DNA of 64,000 nucleotides, from NCBI GenBank assembly GCA_963712465.1, contig CAVQHY010000005.1, forward strand, positions 372,001 to 436,000, read 5' to 3'. This document shows positions 34,456-44,252 of this stretch, in pieces. The notes under the pieces were generated by a model, which made no database searches, was not told the origin of the DNA, and saw only the letters and a program-made list of their open reading frames with translations. How positions within the stretch are numbered: the first letter of the stretch is position 1; the number at the start of each line of letters is the position of its first letter. The DNA is from CAVQHY01 sp963712465. Lineage in GTDB: Bacteria > Actinomycetota > Thermoleophilia > Gaiellales > Gaiellaceae. A program made the position numbers and the translations under genes.

Positions 34456-34899
34456 CTACTGCGCGAGCCTGAGCCGATCGCCCTGGGTGACTCCCCAGCG
34501 GGCGAACGCCCCTCGGTTCACCTCGAGCGCGCTGCGATACGCGATGCCCGGGTCGTAGACGCGGCATGGATCGTGCCGGCAGGGCGTCATGACGAGAATG
34601 CGCCGGATCACGCCGCGTCGGTCGGCGAAGGCGATCGACAGCGGGATGAGCGTGTTCTTCATCCAGAAGCCGCCGCGCCTGTCGCTCGGAAACGCGAACA
34701 GCATGCCTGCGTCGCGCCCGAGCGCCTTTCGCCGCATCAGGCCGGTCGCCTGCTCGGCCGGCTCGTCCGCGATCTCGACGCGCACCGTGACGACGCGCGC
34801 GCCCGTGTCGATCAGCAGGCGTCCGCGGTCGAGCGCCGCCCCGGCCCCTGCCGGCAGAAGCAACGCGACGATCACGGCGAGAACGACGAGTCGGTGCAT
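34456..34899 (-). CDS. Secreted DUF192 family protein
   Basis: A 147-residue DUF192 protein with a signal peptide (MHRLVVLAVIVALLLPAGAG). Family marks are AEQATGLMRRKALGRDAGML, WMKNTLIPLSIAFADRRGVI and ALEVNRGAFARWGV near the end, with a CRHDPCRVYDPG pair of cysteines. It is a paralogue of the cytoplasmic DUF192 protein at 7712-8065. It is divergent from hyuA with only 15 bp between the start codons. Confidence 0.85.
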   Translation of the reverse strand: MHRLVVLAVIVALLLPAGAGAALDRGRLLIDTGARVVTVRVEIADEPAEQATGLMRRKALGRDAGMLFAFPSDRRGGFWMKNTLIPLSIAFADRRGVIRRILVMTPCRHDPCRVYDPGIAYRSALEVNRGAFARWGVTQGDRLRLAQ

Positions 34900-34914
34900 G
34901 AGAACATCTTGCCC

Positions 34915-36675
34915 GTGGAGATGCTCGGGATCGACGTGGGGGGAACCTTCACGGACGCCGTCCTGCTCACGGAGGACGGCGCTCTGCGCACGGCCAAGGT
35001 GCCGACGGAGCGACGCCAGGAGGCGTCCGTCGTGGCTGCCGCCCGCGCGGTCGGAGCGTCGGCGGTCGGTCGGTTCACGCACGGGACGACTGTCGCGACG
35101 AACGCGTTGCTCGAGCGGAAGGGGGCCCGGACCGCGTTCGTCGCGACCGAGGGCTTCGAGCATCTGCTCCAGCTCGGGCGGCAGACGCGCGCACACCTGT
35201 ACCGGCTGTGCGAGCCGAACCCCGAACCGCTGGTGCCGCTCGAGCGCTGCCACGGCGTGCGCGGCCGGATCGGACCCGACGGGGTGCTCGAGCCGCTCGA
35301 TCTCGACTCGCTGCCCGAGCTCGACGCCGAGGCGGTCGCCGTCTGTCTGCTCTTCTCGTTTCGGGATCCGTCGCACGAGCGTGCGGTTGCCGAGGAGCTG
35401 CGGCGACGGCTCCCGGGCGCGCACGTGGTCGCCTCGCACGAGGTCTCGCCCGAGTTTCGCGAGTACGAGCGCGCATCCACGACCGCGGTCGACGCCTACC
35501 TCGGGCCCGTGAGCGCCCGTTACCTCGGCGCCCTGGCCGGCGCCTCCGCCGCCGCCGGCCTCCCCGAGCCGCTGGTGATGCGCTCGTCCGGCGGGGTCGC
35601 GAGCGTCGCCGAAGCCGCGGCGCATCCGTCGTTGATCCTCGTCTCGGGGCCCGCGGGCGGCGTCGTCGGCGCCGGGCTCGTCGCCGCCCAGGCCGGCTTC
35701 GAGAACGCGATCGCATTCGACATGGGCGGGACGTCCACCGACGTCTGCCTGATCGCCGGCGGGCGCGCTGAGCGCTCGGCCGAGCGGAAGGTCGGAGGGC
35801 TCGCGGTCCGGCTGCCGACGGTCGACATTCACACCGTCGGCGCCGGTGGCGGCTCGATCGTCTGGGTCGACGCGGGCGGCGCGCTCCGCGTGGGCCCGGA
35901 GAGCGCGGGAGCTGAGCCTGGGCCCGCCTGCTACGGCAAGGGCGGAGCGCGGCCGACCGTCACGGACGCAAACCTGCTGCTCGGACGGCTGCCGCGCCAA
36001 CTCCCGGGTGGGATCGAGCTCGACTGGGATGCGGCCGAACGGGCGCTCGCAGAAGTTGATCCCGCCGACGTCGTGGCCGTCGTCGATGCCGAGATGACTC
36101 GCGCGCTCCGTCTCGTGTCGGTCGAGCGCGGCCACGATCCGCGCGACTTCGCCCTCGTCGCGTTCGGCGGCGCGGGGCCGCTGCATGCGTGCGCGCTCGC
36201 CGACGAGCTGGGGATCGAGACGGTGCTCGTGCCTGACGCTGCGGGCGTGCTCTCTGCGCTCGGCCTGGTCGCGAGCGAGGAGCGGCGCGACCACGTGCGT
36301 TCGTACCTTCGTCCGGTCGCCGAGGTGGGCGACCTGCCGGCCGAGGGCGAGGCGGATCTCCGCTACGCCGGCCAGTCGTTCGAGCTGACGGTGAGGCTCG
36401 GCCCCGAACTGGAGGAGTCCTTCCACCGGGCCCACGAGGAGCGGTACGGCTACGCCGACCGCGACAGGCAGGTCGAGCTCGTCGCCGTCCGGACCGCCGA
36501 GATCCGGCCAGGCCCCGAGCTTACGTCGCTGCCCGCCCCCGCCCTTTCGCCCGCCGCCCGCCCTCCCGCCCGCCTCCACCCTCCCGCCCGGCGAGCCGCT
36601 GACGGCGGTCGGCCCGGCCGTCGTCGCGCTCGCAGGCGCGACGTGCTGGATTCCCCGTGGGTGGGTGGGGGATAG
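34915..36675 (+). CDS. Hydantoinase/oxoprolinase A-type subunit, frameshifted near the C-terminus
   Basis: An ASKHA-fold ATPase subunit of the HyuA/5-oxoprolinase/acetone carboxylase family. The N-terminus LGIDVGGTFTDAVLL, RFTHGTTVATNALLERKGAR, and EYERASTTAVDAYLGP, AFDMGGTSTDVCLIAGG and AGGGSIVWVD are all normal. From about 36540 the frame runs into G/C repeat and ends at 36675 with an unrelated Arg-rich tail. The expected ending (EPLTAVGPAVVALAGATCW, then IPRGWVG) is present in the next frame and stops at 36712, overlapping the hyuB start as GTGA. ATG 34921 is the alternative start. Confidence 0.88.
   Translation: MEMLGIDVGGTFTDAVLLTEDGALRTAKVPTERRQEASVVAAARAVGASAVGRFTHGTTVATNALLERKGARTAFVATEGFEHLLQLGRQTRAHLYRLCEPNPEPLVPLERCHGVRGRIGPDGVLEPLDLDSLPELDAEAVAVCLLFSFRDPSHERAVAEELRRRLPGAHVVASHEVSPEFREYERASTTAVDAYLGPVSARYLGALAGASAAAGLPEPLVMRSSGGVASVAEAAAHPSLILVSGPAGGVVGAGLVAAQAGFENAIAFDMGGTSTDVCLIAGGRAERSAERKVGGLAVRLPTVDIHTVGAGGGSIVWVDAGGALRVGPESAGAEPGPACYGKGGARPTVTDANLLLGRLPRQLPGGIELDWDAAERALAEVDPADVVAVVDAEMTRALRLVSVERGHDPRDFALVAFGGAGPLHACALADELGIETVLVPDAAGVLSALGLVASEERRDHVRSYLRPVAEVGDLPAEGEADLRYAGQSFELTVRLGPELEESFHRAHEERYGYADRDRQVELVAVRTAEIRPGPELTSLPAPALSPAARPPARLHPPARRAADGGRPGRRRARRRDVLDSPWVGGG
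36541..36590. repeat. G/C-rich repeat at the hyuA frameshift
   Basis: On the plus strand the tract is a run of CCCGCC and CCCTCC units. Its complement contains CCGGGCGGGAGGGTGG, identical over 16 bp to the core of the insertion in queA. The coding frame is lost within this tract. Confidence 0.75.
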
Positions 36676-36708
36676 GGATGGTTCTAGCACCCTGATCCTC
36701 ACGAGATC

Positions 36709-38188
<1,480 letters not shown>

Positions 38189-38200
38189 TCCCGATCGCGC

Positions 38201-38560
38201 ATGGCCGGCTACACGATCAAGCACCTGGACGAGCTAGAGCACCCCTGGCCGAAGTGGCGACTCGCCCGCAAGTCGCTCGGCGTATCGTCGTTCGGACTGA
38301 ACGTCACCGATCTCGCACCCGGCGACCAGATCCCCGAGCACGACGAGGTCGAGCGCGACCAGGAGGAGGTCTTCCTCACCCTCGCGGGGTCGCCGACCCT
38401 CATCGTAGACGGCTCGCGGCAGCCGCTCCCGGTCGGGACGTTCGCACGGCTCGACCCCGAGCCTCGGCGCGCGGTTGTGAACGACGCCGAGTCGCCCGCG
38501 CAGGTACTGATCATCTCGGCGCCACGCACGAGCGGCTACGAGCCGATGGACTGGGCGTGA
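38201..38560 (+). CDS. Small cupin protein
   Basis: A 119-residue cupin with one barrel: IPEHDEVERDQEEVFLTLAG followed by PTLIVDGSRQPLPVGTFARL and a short C-terminal tail. The EHDE...QEE pattern suggests a partly kept metal site. ATG 38201 starts 12 bp after the restored hyuB stop; a TATGAT sequence ends 11 nt before it. The substrate is unknown. Its place behind hyuAB suggests the same pathway. Confidence 0.8.
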   Translation: MAGYTIKHLDELEHPWPKWRLARKSLGVSSFGLNVTDLAPGDQIPEHDEVERDQEEVFLTLAGSPTLIVDGSRQPLPVGTFARLDPEPRRAVVNDAESPAQVLIISAPRTSGYEPMDWA

Positions 38561-38600
38561 GGGGTCGCGCTCCACAGGGCGGGGGTGGGGTGGTGGGGCC
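38557..38600. repeat. G-rich repeat before the saccharopine-dehydrogenase-like gene
   Basis: The tract begins GTGAGGGGTCGCGCTC (38557-38572), overlapping the cupin stop, and ends GGGGGTGGGGTGGTGGGGCC three bases before GTG 38604. It is a shorter copy of the 25275-25339 repeat, placed in the same stop-to-start position. Confidence 0.75.
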
Positions 38601-38603
38601 CCA

Positions 38604-39752
38604 GTGAGGATCGCCGTCGTCGGCGGGGCCGGAGCGATGGGCCGCGTGACCGTCGCGGACGCGGCACGGAGCGACGGCGTCGAGGAGGTCTGGATCGTCG
38701 ACCGGGAGCTCGACGCGGCCGAGCGGGCGCGCGTCTGGGCCGCCTCGCCGAACGTCACGATCCGCTCGGGGGAGCTCGCTGCCGCCCTCGACGGCGCCGA
38801 CGCGGTCGTCAACGCCGCCTCGCACACGCTCAACGTCGCCGTCATGCGCGCCTGCCTCGAGGTCGGCGCCCACTACACCGACCTGGGCGGCCTCTACTGG
38901 TGGGCGCTCGAGCAGTACGAGCTCGACGACGCCTTCGTGCAGGCGGGGCTCTCTGCCGCGATCTCGATGGGCGCGGCGCCCGGGATCACGAACATGCTCG
39001 CGGCCGCGGCGGCCGCCGGGCTCGACACCGTCGAGGAGATCGAGTGCATCGACGCGACCATCCCCGGCCGCGACTGGAGCCCCGACGAGCCCTACGCACC
39101 GCCGTACGCCGCGTCGACGCTGATCGACGAGTTCTCCGAGCCCGCACCGGTCTTCCTCGACGGCGCGATCGAGCTGCTCCCTGCAGGCTCGGGCGCCAAG
39201 ACGTACCGCTTTCCGGAGGGCGAGGTCGAGTGCGTGTACACGATCCATTCGGAGCCGGCCACGCTGCCGCGCTCGTACGCGGACCGCGGGATCCGCCGCG
39301 TCGAATGGCGGCTCGGCCTCCCGCCCTGGGACTCGGTGCGGCTGCGCTCGTTCGTCGCGGCCGGCCTCGCCTCGAAGGAGGCCGTGGCGGTCGGCGGGGT
39401 CGAGGTTGTCCCGCGCGACGTGCTCGTCGCGGCGCTCGCACGCCAGACCGAGATTCCGCCTGACCCCGACGCCGTCGAGCGAATCCGGGCGATCGTGGTC
39501 GGCACGAAGGCCGGCCTGAGGGTCGAGGTCATCGCCGAGGTCGCCGTCCGGCCGCCGGAAGCGATCGACGTCGACCAAGGCTCGTATGCGACCGGCGTGC
39601 CCCCCGCGATCGCCGCGCACATGCTCGCCCGGGGCGAAGCGCTCCGCCCGGGCGTCGGCGGCCCCGAGGCGATGCTGCCGCCGGATGTCTTCTTCGCCGA
39701 GCTCGGCTCCCGCGGCCTTCGCCTAGAGCTCTCCGAAGCGCGACCGCTCTAG
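38604..39752 (+). CDS. Saccharopine dehydrogenase-like NAD(P)-binding protein
   Basis: A 382-residue oxidoreductase of the saccharopine dehydrogenase/Lys9 family. The Rossmann start RIAVVGGAGAMGRVTVADAA is followed by ADAVVNAASHTLNVAVMRAC, HYTDLGGLYWW and GAAPGITNMLAAAAA, as in the family. The C-terminal domain is shorter than in true lysine-pathway enzymes, so the substrate is open; relatives act on carboxynorspermidine or unknown compounds. GTG 38604 directly follows a G-rich repeat. Its 3' end overlaps the convergent ogt gene by 30 bp. Confidence 0.86.
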   Translation: MRIAVVGGAGAMGRVTVADAARSDGVEEVWIVDRELDAAERARVWAASPNVTIRSGELAAALDGADAVVNAASHTLNVAVMRACLEVGAHYTDLGGLYWWALEQYELDDAFVQAGLSAAISMGAAPGITNMLAAAAAAGLDTVEEIECIDATIPGRDWSPDEPYAPPYAASTLIDEFSEPAPVFLDGAIELLPAGSGAKTYRFPEGEVECVYTIHSEPATLPRSYADRGIRRVEWRLGLPPWDSVRLRSFVAAGLASKEAVAVGGVEVVPRDVLVAALARQTEIPPDPDAVERIRAIVVGTKAGLRVEVIAEVAVRPPEAIDVDQGSYATGVPPAIAAHMLARGEALRPGVGGPEAMLPPDVFFAELGSRGLRLELSEARPL

Positions 39753-40286
39753 GTCGAGCAGCCTGCGCTTGCGCTCGAGACCCCCCGCGTAGCCGACCAG
39801 GCTTCCGCTGGCGCCGACGATGCGGTGGCAGGGCACGACGATCGCGACGGGATTTCGGTTCAGCGCCCCGCCGACGGCCCGGGCTGCGCCCGGCTTGCCG
39901 ATGCGTCCGGCGAGGGCGCCGTAGGTCGACACCTCGCCGTAGGGCACGCGGCGCAGCTCGTCGAGGACCGAGCGCTGGAAGCCCGGAACGGAGCTCACGT
40001 CTACCTCGAGGTCGAACTCGCGCCGGCGCCCGTCGAAGTACTCCGAGAGCTGACGCCTGGCCGCGTCGACCGGACGGTGCGAGCGCAGCACCCGGATCCC
40101 CGACACACGTCCGAGCTCGTCGAGCCCGGCCTCGCCGTCGAAGCCGACCCGGCACAGGCCCGCCTCGGAGACGCCGACCAGGAGCTCGCCGACCGGCGAG
40201 TCGACGAGGTCGTACGCGACGTCGACCTCGCCGGACGCCACGGCGGCGTCGCGGAAGCGCATGTCGAGGGAGCTGGGAACGGTCAT
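39723..40286 (-). CDS. ogt: Methylated-DNA--protein-cysteine methyltransferase
   Basis: A 187-residue Ogt/MGMT that repairs O6-alkylguanine by irreversible transfer to its own Cys. The active site is IVVPCHRIVGASGSLVGYAG near residue 150, preceded by the DNA-binding segment VPYGEVSTYGALAGRIGKPG. The N-terminal ribonuclease-like domain is present. ATG 40286 overlaps the sigma-factor stop by 4 bp, so this repair gene is coupled to an ECF sigma factor. Confidence 0.95.
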   Translation of the reverse strand: MTVPSSLDMRFRDAAVASGEVDVAYDLVDSPVGELLVGVSEAGLCRVGFDGEAGLDELGRVSGIRVLRSHRPVDAARRQLSEYFDGRRREFDLEVDVSSVPGFQRSVLDELRRVPYGEVSTYGALAGRIGKPGAARAVGGALNRNPVAIVVPCHRIVGASGSLVGYAGGLERKRRLLDLERSRFGEL

Positions 40287-40864
40287 CTCTTCCTCCTTCT
40301 CAGGCGGCGGACGCCGGACGACGTCGCCTGGCGCGCGGCCGTCTCGCTCGAGCCGAGCAGTGCGCCGATGTCCGCGTACGCCAGGTCGTAGCCGTAGCGC
40401 AGCACGACCGCCGCACGCTCGGTCGGCGGCAGGCCGTCGGTGAGGTCGGCAAGCTCGGCCCACGCAGGCTCGGCCTCGGCCGCGACGCTGTCGGGCGGGT
40501 CACCGCAAGGCTTGCGGCGGCGATGCTCGTCGAGCGCCACCCGGGCGGCGATCGTGAACACCCAGGCGCGCAGGTGCTCACCGTGTCGGAGAGACCCGTA
40601 AGCCCTCAGCGCCTTGAGGAACGTCTCCTGAAAGGCGTCCTCCGCCGCGTCGCGCCCGACCTGGTTGACCAGGAAGCCGTACACGGCCCCCGCGTGCTCG
40701 CGGTAGAAGCGCTCGAACGGTGGGGTCGAGTGTGGGTGGGCGGGACTCGTGTCGGCGGGGGTGGTGGGATGGTGGGAGCCCGGTGGGGTCGAGTGCGGGT
40801 GGGCGGGAGTCGTGTTGGCGGGGGTGGGGTGGTGGGAGCCCGGCGGCGTCAACGTTTGCATCAT
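40283..40864 (-). CDS. ECF-type sigma factor with repeat-encoded N-terminal extension
   Basis: A 193-residue sigma-70 family factor. Region 2 is FERFYREHAGAVYGFLVNQV to AWVFTIAARVALDEHRRRK (about residues 49-120). Region 4 is LPPTERAAVVLRYGYDLAYA, then DIGALLGSSETAARQATSSG (about 140-185). Residues 1-48 are two near-copies of a Pro/His/Thr-rich block (PPGSHHPT, TPAHPHST), encoded by a duplicated G-rich DNA unit. That stretch contains no internal Met or Val, so translation must start at or before ATG 40861/40864. No anti-sigma gene is adjacent. It is coupled to ogt, suggesting an alkylation or stress response. Confidence 0.85.
   Translation of the reverse strand: MMQTLTPPGSHHPTPANTTPAHPHSTPPGSHHPTTPADTSPAHPHSTPPFERFYREHAGAVYGFLVNQVGRDAAEDAFQETFLKALRAYGSLRHGEHLRAWVFTIAARVALDEHRRRKPCGDPPDSVAAEAEPAWAELADLTDGLPPTERAAVVLRYGYDLAYADIGALLGSSETAARQATSSGVRRLRRRKR
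40720..40842. repeat. Duplicated 60-63 bp G-rich unit at the sigma-factor 5' end
   Basis: Two units, 40720-40782 (63 bp) and 40783-40842 (60 bp), both begin GTGGGGTCGAGTG and end GGTGGGAGCCCG. Both lengths are multiples of three, so the sigma-factor frame is kept. The GGGGGTGGGGTGGTGGG part of the second unit also appears in the repeat at 38557-38600. Confidence 0.9.
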
Positions 40865-40907
40865 GAGGGTTAACGGGCCGAAGGCCCGGGATGTGAGAAT
40901 CGACGGC

Positions 40908-41723
40908 GTGAGAGTCGCGGTCGTGGGGCATGTCGAGTGGATCGAATTCGCGCGCGTCGAGCACGTCCCACTCCCGGGCGAGATCGTCCAGGCGACCGAG
41001 TCGTGGGAGGAGCCGGGCGGCGGCGGGGCGGTGGCGGCGCTGCGCCTCACGGCTCTCGCCGGCTCCTGCACCTTCTTCACCGCTCTCGGAGACGACTGGC
41101 GCGGACACCGGTCCGTCGACGAGCTCACACGACTGGGCGTGCGCGTGGAGGCCGCCTTCCGTCCCGGCCCGCAGCGGCGCGGCTTCGTCTACCTCGACGC
41201 CGCGGGGGAGCGGACGATCACCGTGATCGAGGAGAAGATGCACCCCCGCGTGACAGAGCCGCTGCCCTGGGGCGAGCTCTCCGGCTACGACGCCGTCTAC
41301 TACTGCGCCGGCGAGCCCGAGGCGATCCGGGCGGCTCGCGCCGCCCGTACGCTCGTCGCCACCGCTCGCGAGCTGCCGCTCCTGCGTGCGGCAGGGGTCG
41401 AGCTCGACGCGGTCGTCGCCAGCGCACACGACGCCGGCGAGGTCTACCGACCGGGCGACCTCCACCCCGAGCCTCGGCTCGTCGTCCGCACCGAGGGTGC
41501 CGACGGGGGAAGCGTGGAGCCCGGCGGGATCCGCTACCCGGCGGCCCGGTCTCCCGGCGCGCTCGCCGACGTCTACGGGGCCGGCGACAGCTTCGCCGCC
41601 GGTCTTGCCTACGGCCTCGGCGCAGGGCTCCCGGCGCAGGAGGCGCTTGCCGTCGCGGCGCGCGAGGGCGCCTTGGCGCTCACCAGAGCCGGGGTCGGCG
41701 CCGTCGCTAGCGCCGGTACGTGA
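40908..41723 (+). CDS. PfkB-family carbohydrate kinase
   Basis: A 271-residue ribokinase/PfkB-type kinase. It starts RVAVVGHVEWIEFARVEHVP, has the sugar-binding region GGGGAVAALRLTALAGSCTF near residue 38, and ends with the ATP/anion-hole motif ADVYGAGDSFAAGLAYGLGA near 222. The Asp in GAGDS is the catalytic base. GTG 40908 is preferred over GTG 40893 or ATG 40863 because a GAGAAT box (40895-40900) ends 7 nt before it and the protein then begins like its relatives. The substrate is not evident. Confidence 0.85.
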   Translation: MRVAVVGHVEWIEFARVEHVPLPGEIVQATESWEEPGGGGAVAALRLTALAGSCTFFTALGDDWRGHRSVDELTRLGVRVEAAFRPGPQRRGFVYLDAAGERTITVIEEKMHPRVTEPLPWGELSGYDAVYYCAGEPEAIRAARAARTLVATARELPLLRAAGVELDAVVASAHDAGEVYRPGDLHPEPRLVVRTEGADGGSVEPGGIRYPAARSPGALADVYGAGDSFAAGLAYGLGAGLPAQEALAVAAREGALALTRAGVGAVASAGT

Positions 41724-42741
41724 CGGGCACGATGACCGTCGAACCGGCCAGGCCCGCCGCGCCGACGAACGTCACGCGGAAGGCACGGGGCTTCCAGCCC
41801 TTCGGCCGGAATCGGTACGAGGCCTCGCCGGCCGCGTCGGTGGCGAGCTCGGTCAGCTGCCACCAGCCCTTCGCATCCTGGTAGTCGAGCACCACGGTGG
41901 CGCCGGCGAGCTGGCCGTCGGGGAGCGACAAGCGTACGCGCAGGACGCTCGACCGCTTCGGGGTCAGGCCCGCGAGCGGGGTCACGGCGGCGAGGGAGGT
42001 CGCAATCGGCGTCGTGCCCGCGTCCGGTGGCCGGAGTGCCCGCTCGGGTGGAGCCTCCGTTCGCGGCGGCACGAACTGCTCCGTGGTGACAGGGGTCGCG
42101 GACGCGTCGGCATCGCCGAGCGGGGGCAGACCCGCGCGCGCAAGCACGCCGTCGAGGATCTCGCGGACGAGTGGAAGCGGAGCCGCGCAGCCCTCGCCTC
42201 GATCCCAGCCCGTGCATGAGCCGTCGGCGCCGACGAACGGGTTCCCGCGCGACGCAGGCCAGGCGACTAGCGGCACGGCCGAAGCCCACTGCTCGGCCGG
42301 AATCAGGTCGTGGGGGAGCGAGCCGTCGTACCAGTCGACGTCGTCGAAGCCCTCGACCTGGTCGGCGGCACCGAAGCCGGCAGCCTCGTAGTAGCGGCCA
42401 CGCTCCTCGTTTGTCAGCAGCCGGAAGTCGATCTGGTGCGACAGCTCGTGCAGGAGCGCGAAGGCCCGGATCTGCGCGTCCCCGAAGACGGCCGGATCCA
42501 GGTACACGGTCCCGTTCGAGCCGGCCAGGCCGAGCGCGCCGACCGGAAGGTCGCGCGGTCGCACGACGACGTCGAGCAGCGAACCGTAGGGGAAGAGACT
42601 CTTCGCGAGGTCGCTCCTGAGGCTCGTCTCGCGAGTCTTCGAAAAGCCCTTGAACGCGATCGCAGCCTGCGCGGCCGGAGTGGCCAGAAGCGAGACCAGG
42701 GCGCAGCAGACGAGGACTCGGCGGAAGCGGTGCCGCAGCAC
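41707..42741 (-). CDS. Secreted protein with HExxH zinc-peptidase motif
   Basis: A 344-residue exported protein with signal peptide MLRHRFRRVLVCCALVSLLA followed by TPAAQA. The first half carries FALLHELSHQIDFRLLTNEE near residue 95, matching the HExxH zinc motif, and further acidic and aromatic residues. A Pro-rich linker (about 215-245) leads to a C-terminal immunoglobulin-like domain (VRLSLPDGQLAGATVVLDYQ, GEASYRFRPKGWKPRAFRVT). I know no named family. It may act on the cell wall or on surface proteins. GTG 42741 start. Confidence 0.72.
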   Translation of the reverse strand: MLRHRFRRVLVCCALVSLLATPAAQAAIAFKGFSKTRETSLRSDLAKSLFPYGSLLDVVVRPRDLPVGALGLAGSNGTVYLDPAVFGDAQIRAFALLHELSHQIDFRLLTNEERGRYYEAAGFGAADQVEGFDDVDWYDGSLPHDLIPAEQWASAVPLVAWPASRGNPFVGADGSCTGWDRGEGCAAPLPLVREILDGVLARAGLPPLGDADASATPVTTEQFVPPRTEAPPERALRPPDAGTTPIATSLAAVTPLAGLTPKRSSVLRVRLSLPDGQLAGATVVLDYQDAKGWWQLTELATDAAGEASYRFRPKGWKPRAFRVTFVGAAGLAGSTVIVPVTYRR

Positions 42742-42819
42742 GGTGGCGTCATCGACCCGTCGCTCCCGTCGCTCGACCCCCGAACGGGGTCGTCGAACCT
42801 GGAGCGGCAGGGTTGCAAA

Positions 42820-42854
42820 GTGGGGGATAGTGGTCTAAAGTGGGACGTCGTGGC
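42820..42854 (+). promoter_or_regulatory. MraZ box array and promoter of the dcw cluster
   Basis: Four GTGGN boxes occur at exact 10-bp steps: GTGGG 42820, GTGGT 42830, GTGGG 42840 and GTGGC 42850. This is the arrangement MraZ binds to repress its own operon in well-studied bacteria. A TAAAGT sequence at 42836-42841 within the array is a candidate -10, so bound MraZ would block polymerase. Confidence 0.82.
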
Positions 42855-42875
42855 AGAAGACGACGCCCCCGAATC

Positions 42876-43310
42876 ATGCTTCTCGGCGAGTTCGAGCACA
42901 CCCTCGACGACAAGAACCGGCTGACCATGCCGGCGCGATTCCGCCAGGCGTTCGCCGACGGGATCGTGCTCACGCGAGGCATGGACGGCTGTCTCTTCGG
43001 CTACGCGCTCGACGACTGGGAGCGGTTCGTCGGCGACCGGCTCGGACGGCTCGATCCCCTCTCGAAGGAGGCGCGCCAGATGAGCCGGTTCATGTTCTCC
43101 GGCGCGGCCGAGGCCGAGCTCGACAAGCAGGGTCGGGTGATGGTGCCCGCAGCGCTGCTCTCGCACGCGAAGCTCGCGCGGGAAGTCGTCGTCGCGGGCG
43201 TCCGCGACCACGTCGAGATCTGGGACCGCGCCGCCTGGCGCACGCAACTCGAAGAGGTCGAAGGGAGTGTCGAGAGTGTTGCCGAACGCCTCGCCCAGCA
43301 GCGCGACTGA
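42876..43310 (+). CDS. mraZ: Transcriptional regulator MraZ
   Basis: A 144-residue AbrB-like protein with two swapped-hairpin domains: LLGEFEHTLDDKNRLTMPAR at the start and EAELDKQGRVMVPAALLSHA near residue 83. MraZ represses the division and cell-wall operon by binding GTGG repeats, which are seen 22-56 bp upstream. It is the first gene of the cluster and overlaps rsmH by 44 bp. Confidence 0.97.
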   Translation: MLLGEFEHTLDDKNRLTMPARFRQAFADGIVLTRGMDGCLFGYALDDWERFVGDRLGRLDPLSKEARQMSRFMFSGAAEAELDKQGRVMVPAALLSHAKLAREVVVAGVRDHVEIWDRAAWRTQLEEVEGSVESVAERLAQQRD

Positions 43311-44241
43311 TCACGTTCCGGTGCTCGCCGAGGAGGTGCGGGACCTCCTCGCGGTCGCTCCGGGCGAGACGGTCGTCGACGGAACGTTCGGGGCGGGCGG
43401 CCATGCGGCGCTGCTCGCAGAGGATCTCCGCGGCGAGGGCCGTGTGATCGCGATCGACCGCGACCCGACCGTGAGGCCCTATTACGAGCGCTTCGCGAGG
43501 CGCGCGGGTGTCCAGGCGCGCTTCCTGCGGGGCGACTTCGACGTCGTGCTGCGCCGGCTCGCCTCGAACGGCGTCGAGGCCGACGCCGTCCTGCTCGACC
43601 TGGGCGTGTCGAGCATGCAGATCGACCGACCCGAGCGCGGGTTCTCCTATGCGGCGGATGCCCCGCTCGACATGCGGATGGACCCCGGCGACTCGCGCTC
43701 CGCCAGCGATCTGGTCAACGAGCTGCCCGAGCGCGAGCTGACGGAGATCTTTCGCCGTTACGGGGAGGAGCGCTTCGCGCGCCAGATCGCCCGCGAGCTC
43801 GTCCGCCGCCGCGCGGCGGCGCCGTTCGAGCGCACGTCGGAGCTCGTCGACGCGATCAAGTCGGCGGTGCCCGCGCCGAGGCGGTTCGGTGACGGTCACC
43901 CGGCCAAGCGCGTCTTCCAGGCGCTCAGGATCGCCGTCAACGACGAGCTCGGCGCGCTCGAGCGTGTTCTGCCGGCGGCCGTGGAGATGCTGCGTCCAGG
44001 CGGCAGGCTTGCCGTGATCAGCTTCCACTCGCTCGAGGACCGGATCGTGAAGCGGTTCCTCACGGGCGCGGCGCGCGGGTGCGACTGCCCGCCCGACCTT
44101 CCGGTCTGCGTCTGCGGGAAAGAGCCGTCGATGCGCCTGCTGACGCGCAAGGCCGTCCGGCCGTCTCCGCAGGAGGCCGCCGATAACCCGCGGTCGGCCT
44201 CGGCCCGCCTGCGCGCGGCGGTCAAGACGGCGGCCGACTAG
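43267..44241 (+). CDS. rsmH: 16S rRNA (cytosine-1402-N4) methyltransferase
   Basis: A 324-residue RsmH (MraW). It has HVPVLAEEVRDLLAVAPGET, the SAM-binding TFGAGGHAALLAE, DLGVSSMQID and RPGGRLAVISFHSLEDRIVK, all typical. GTG 43267 lies inside mraZ; TTG 43279 is an alternative that would shorten the N-terminus by four residues. It is second in the dcw cluster. Confidence 0.96.
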   Translation: MSRVLPNASPSSATDHVPVLAEEVRDLLAVAPGETVVDGTFGAGGHAALLAEDLRGEGRVIAIDRDPTVRPYYERFARRAGVQARFLRGDFDVVLRRLASNGVEADAVLLDLGVSSMQIDRPERGFSYAADAPLDMRMDPGDSRSASDLVNELPERELTEIFRRYGEERFARQIARELVRRRAAAPFERTSELVDAIKSAVPAPRRFGDGHPAKRVFQALRIAVNDELGALERVLPAAVEMLRPGGRLAVISFHSLEDRIVKRFLTGAARGCDCPPDLPVCVCGKEPSMRLLTRKAVRPSPQEAADNPRSASARLRAAVKTAAD

Positions 44242-44252
44242 AGGCGGGCGCT

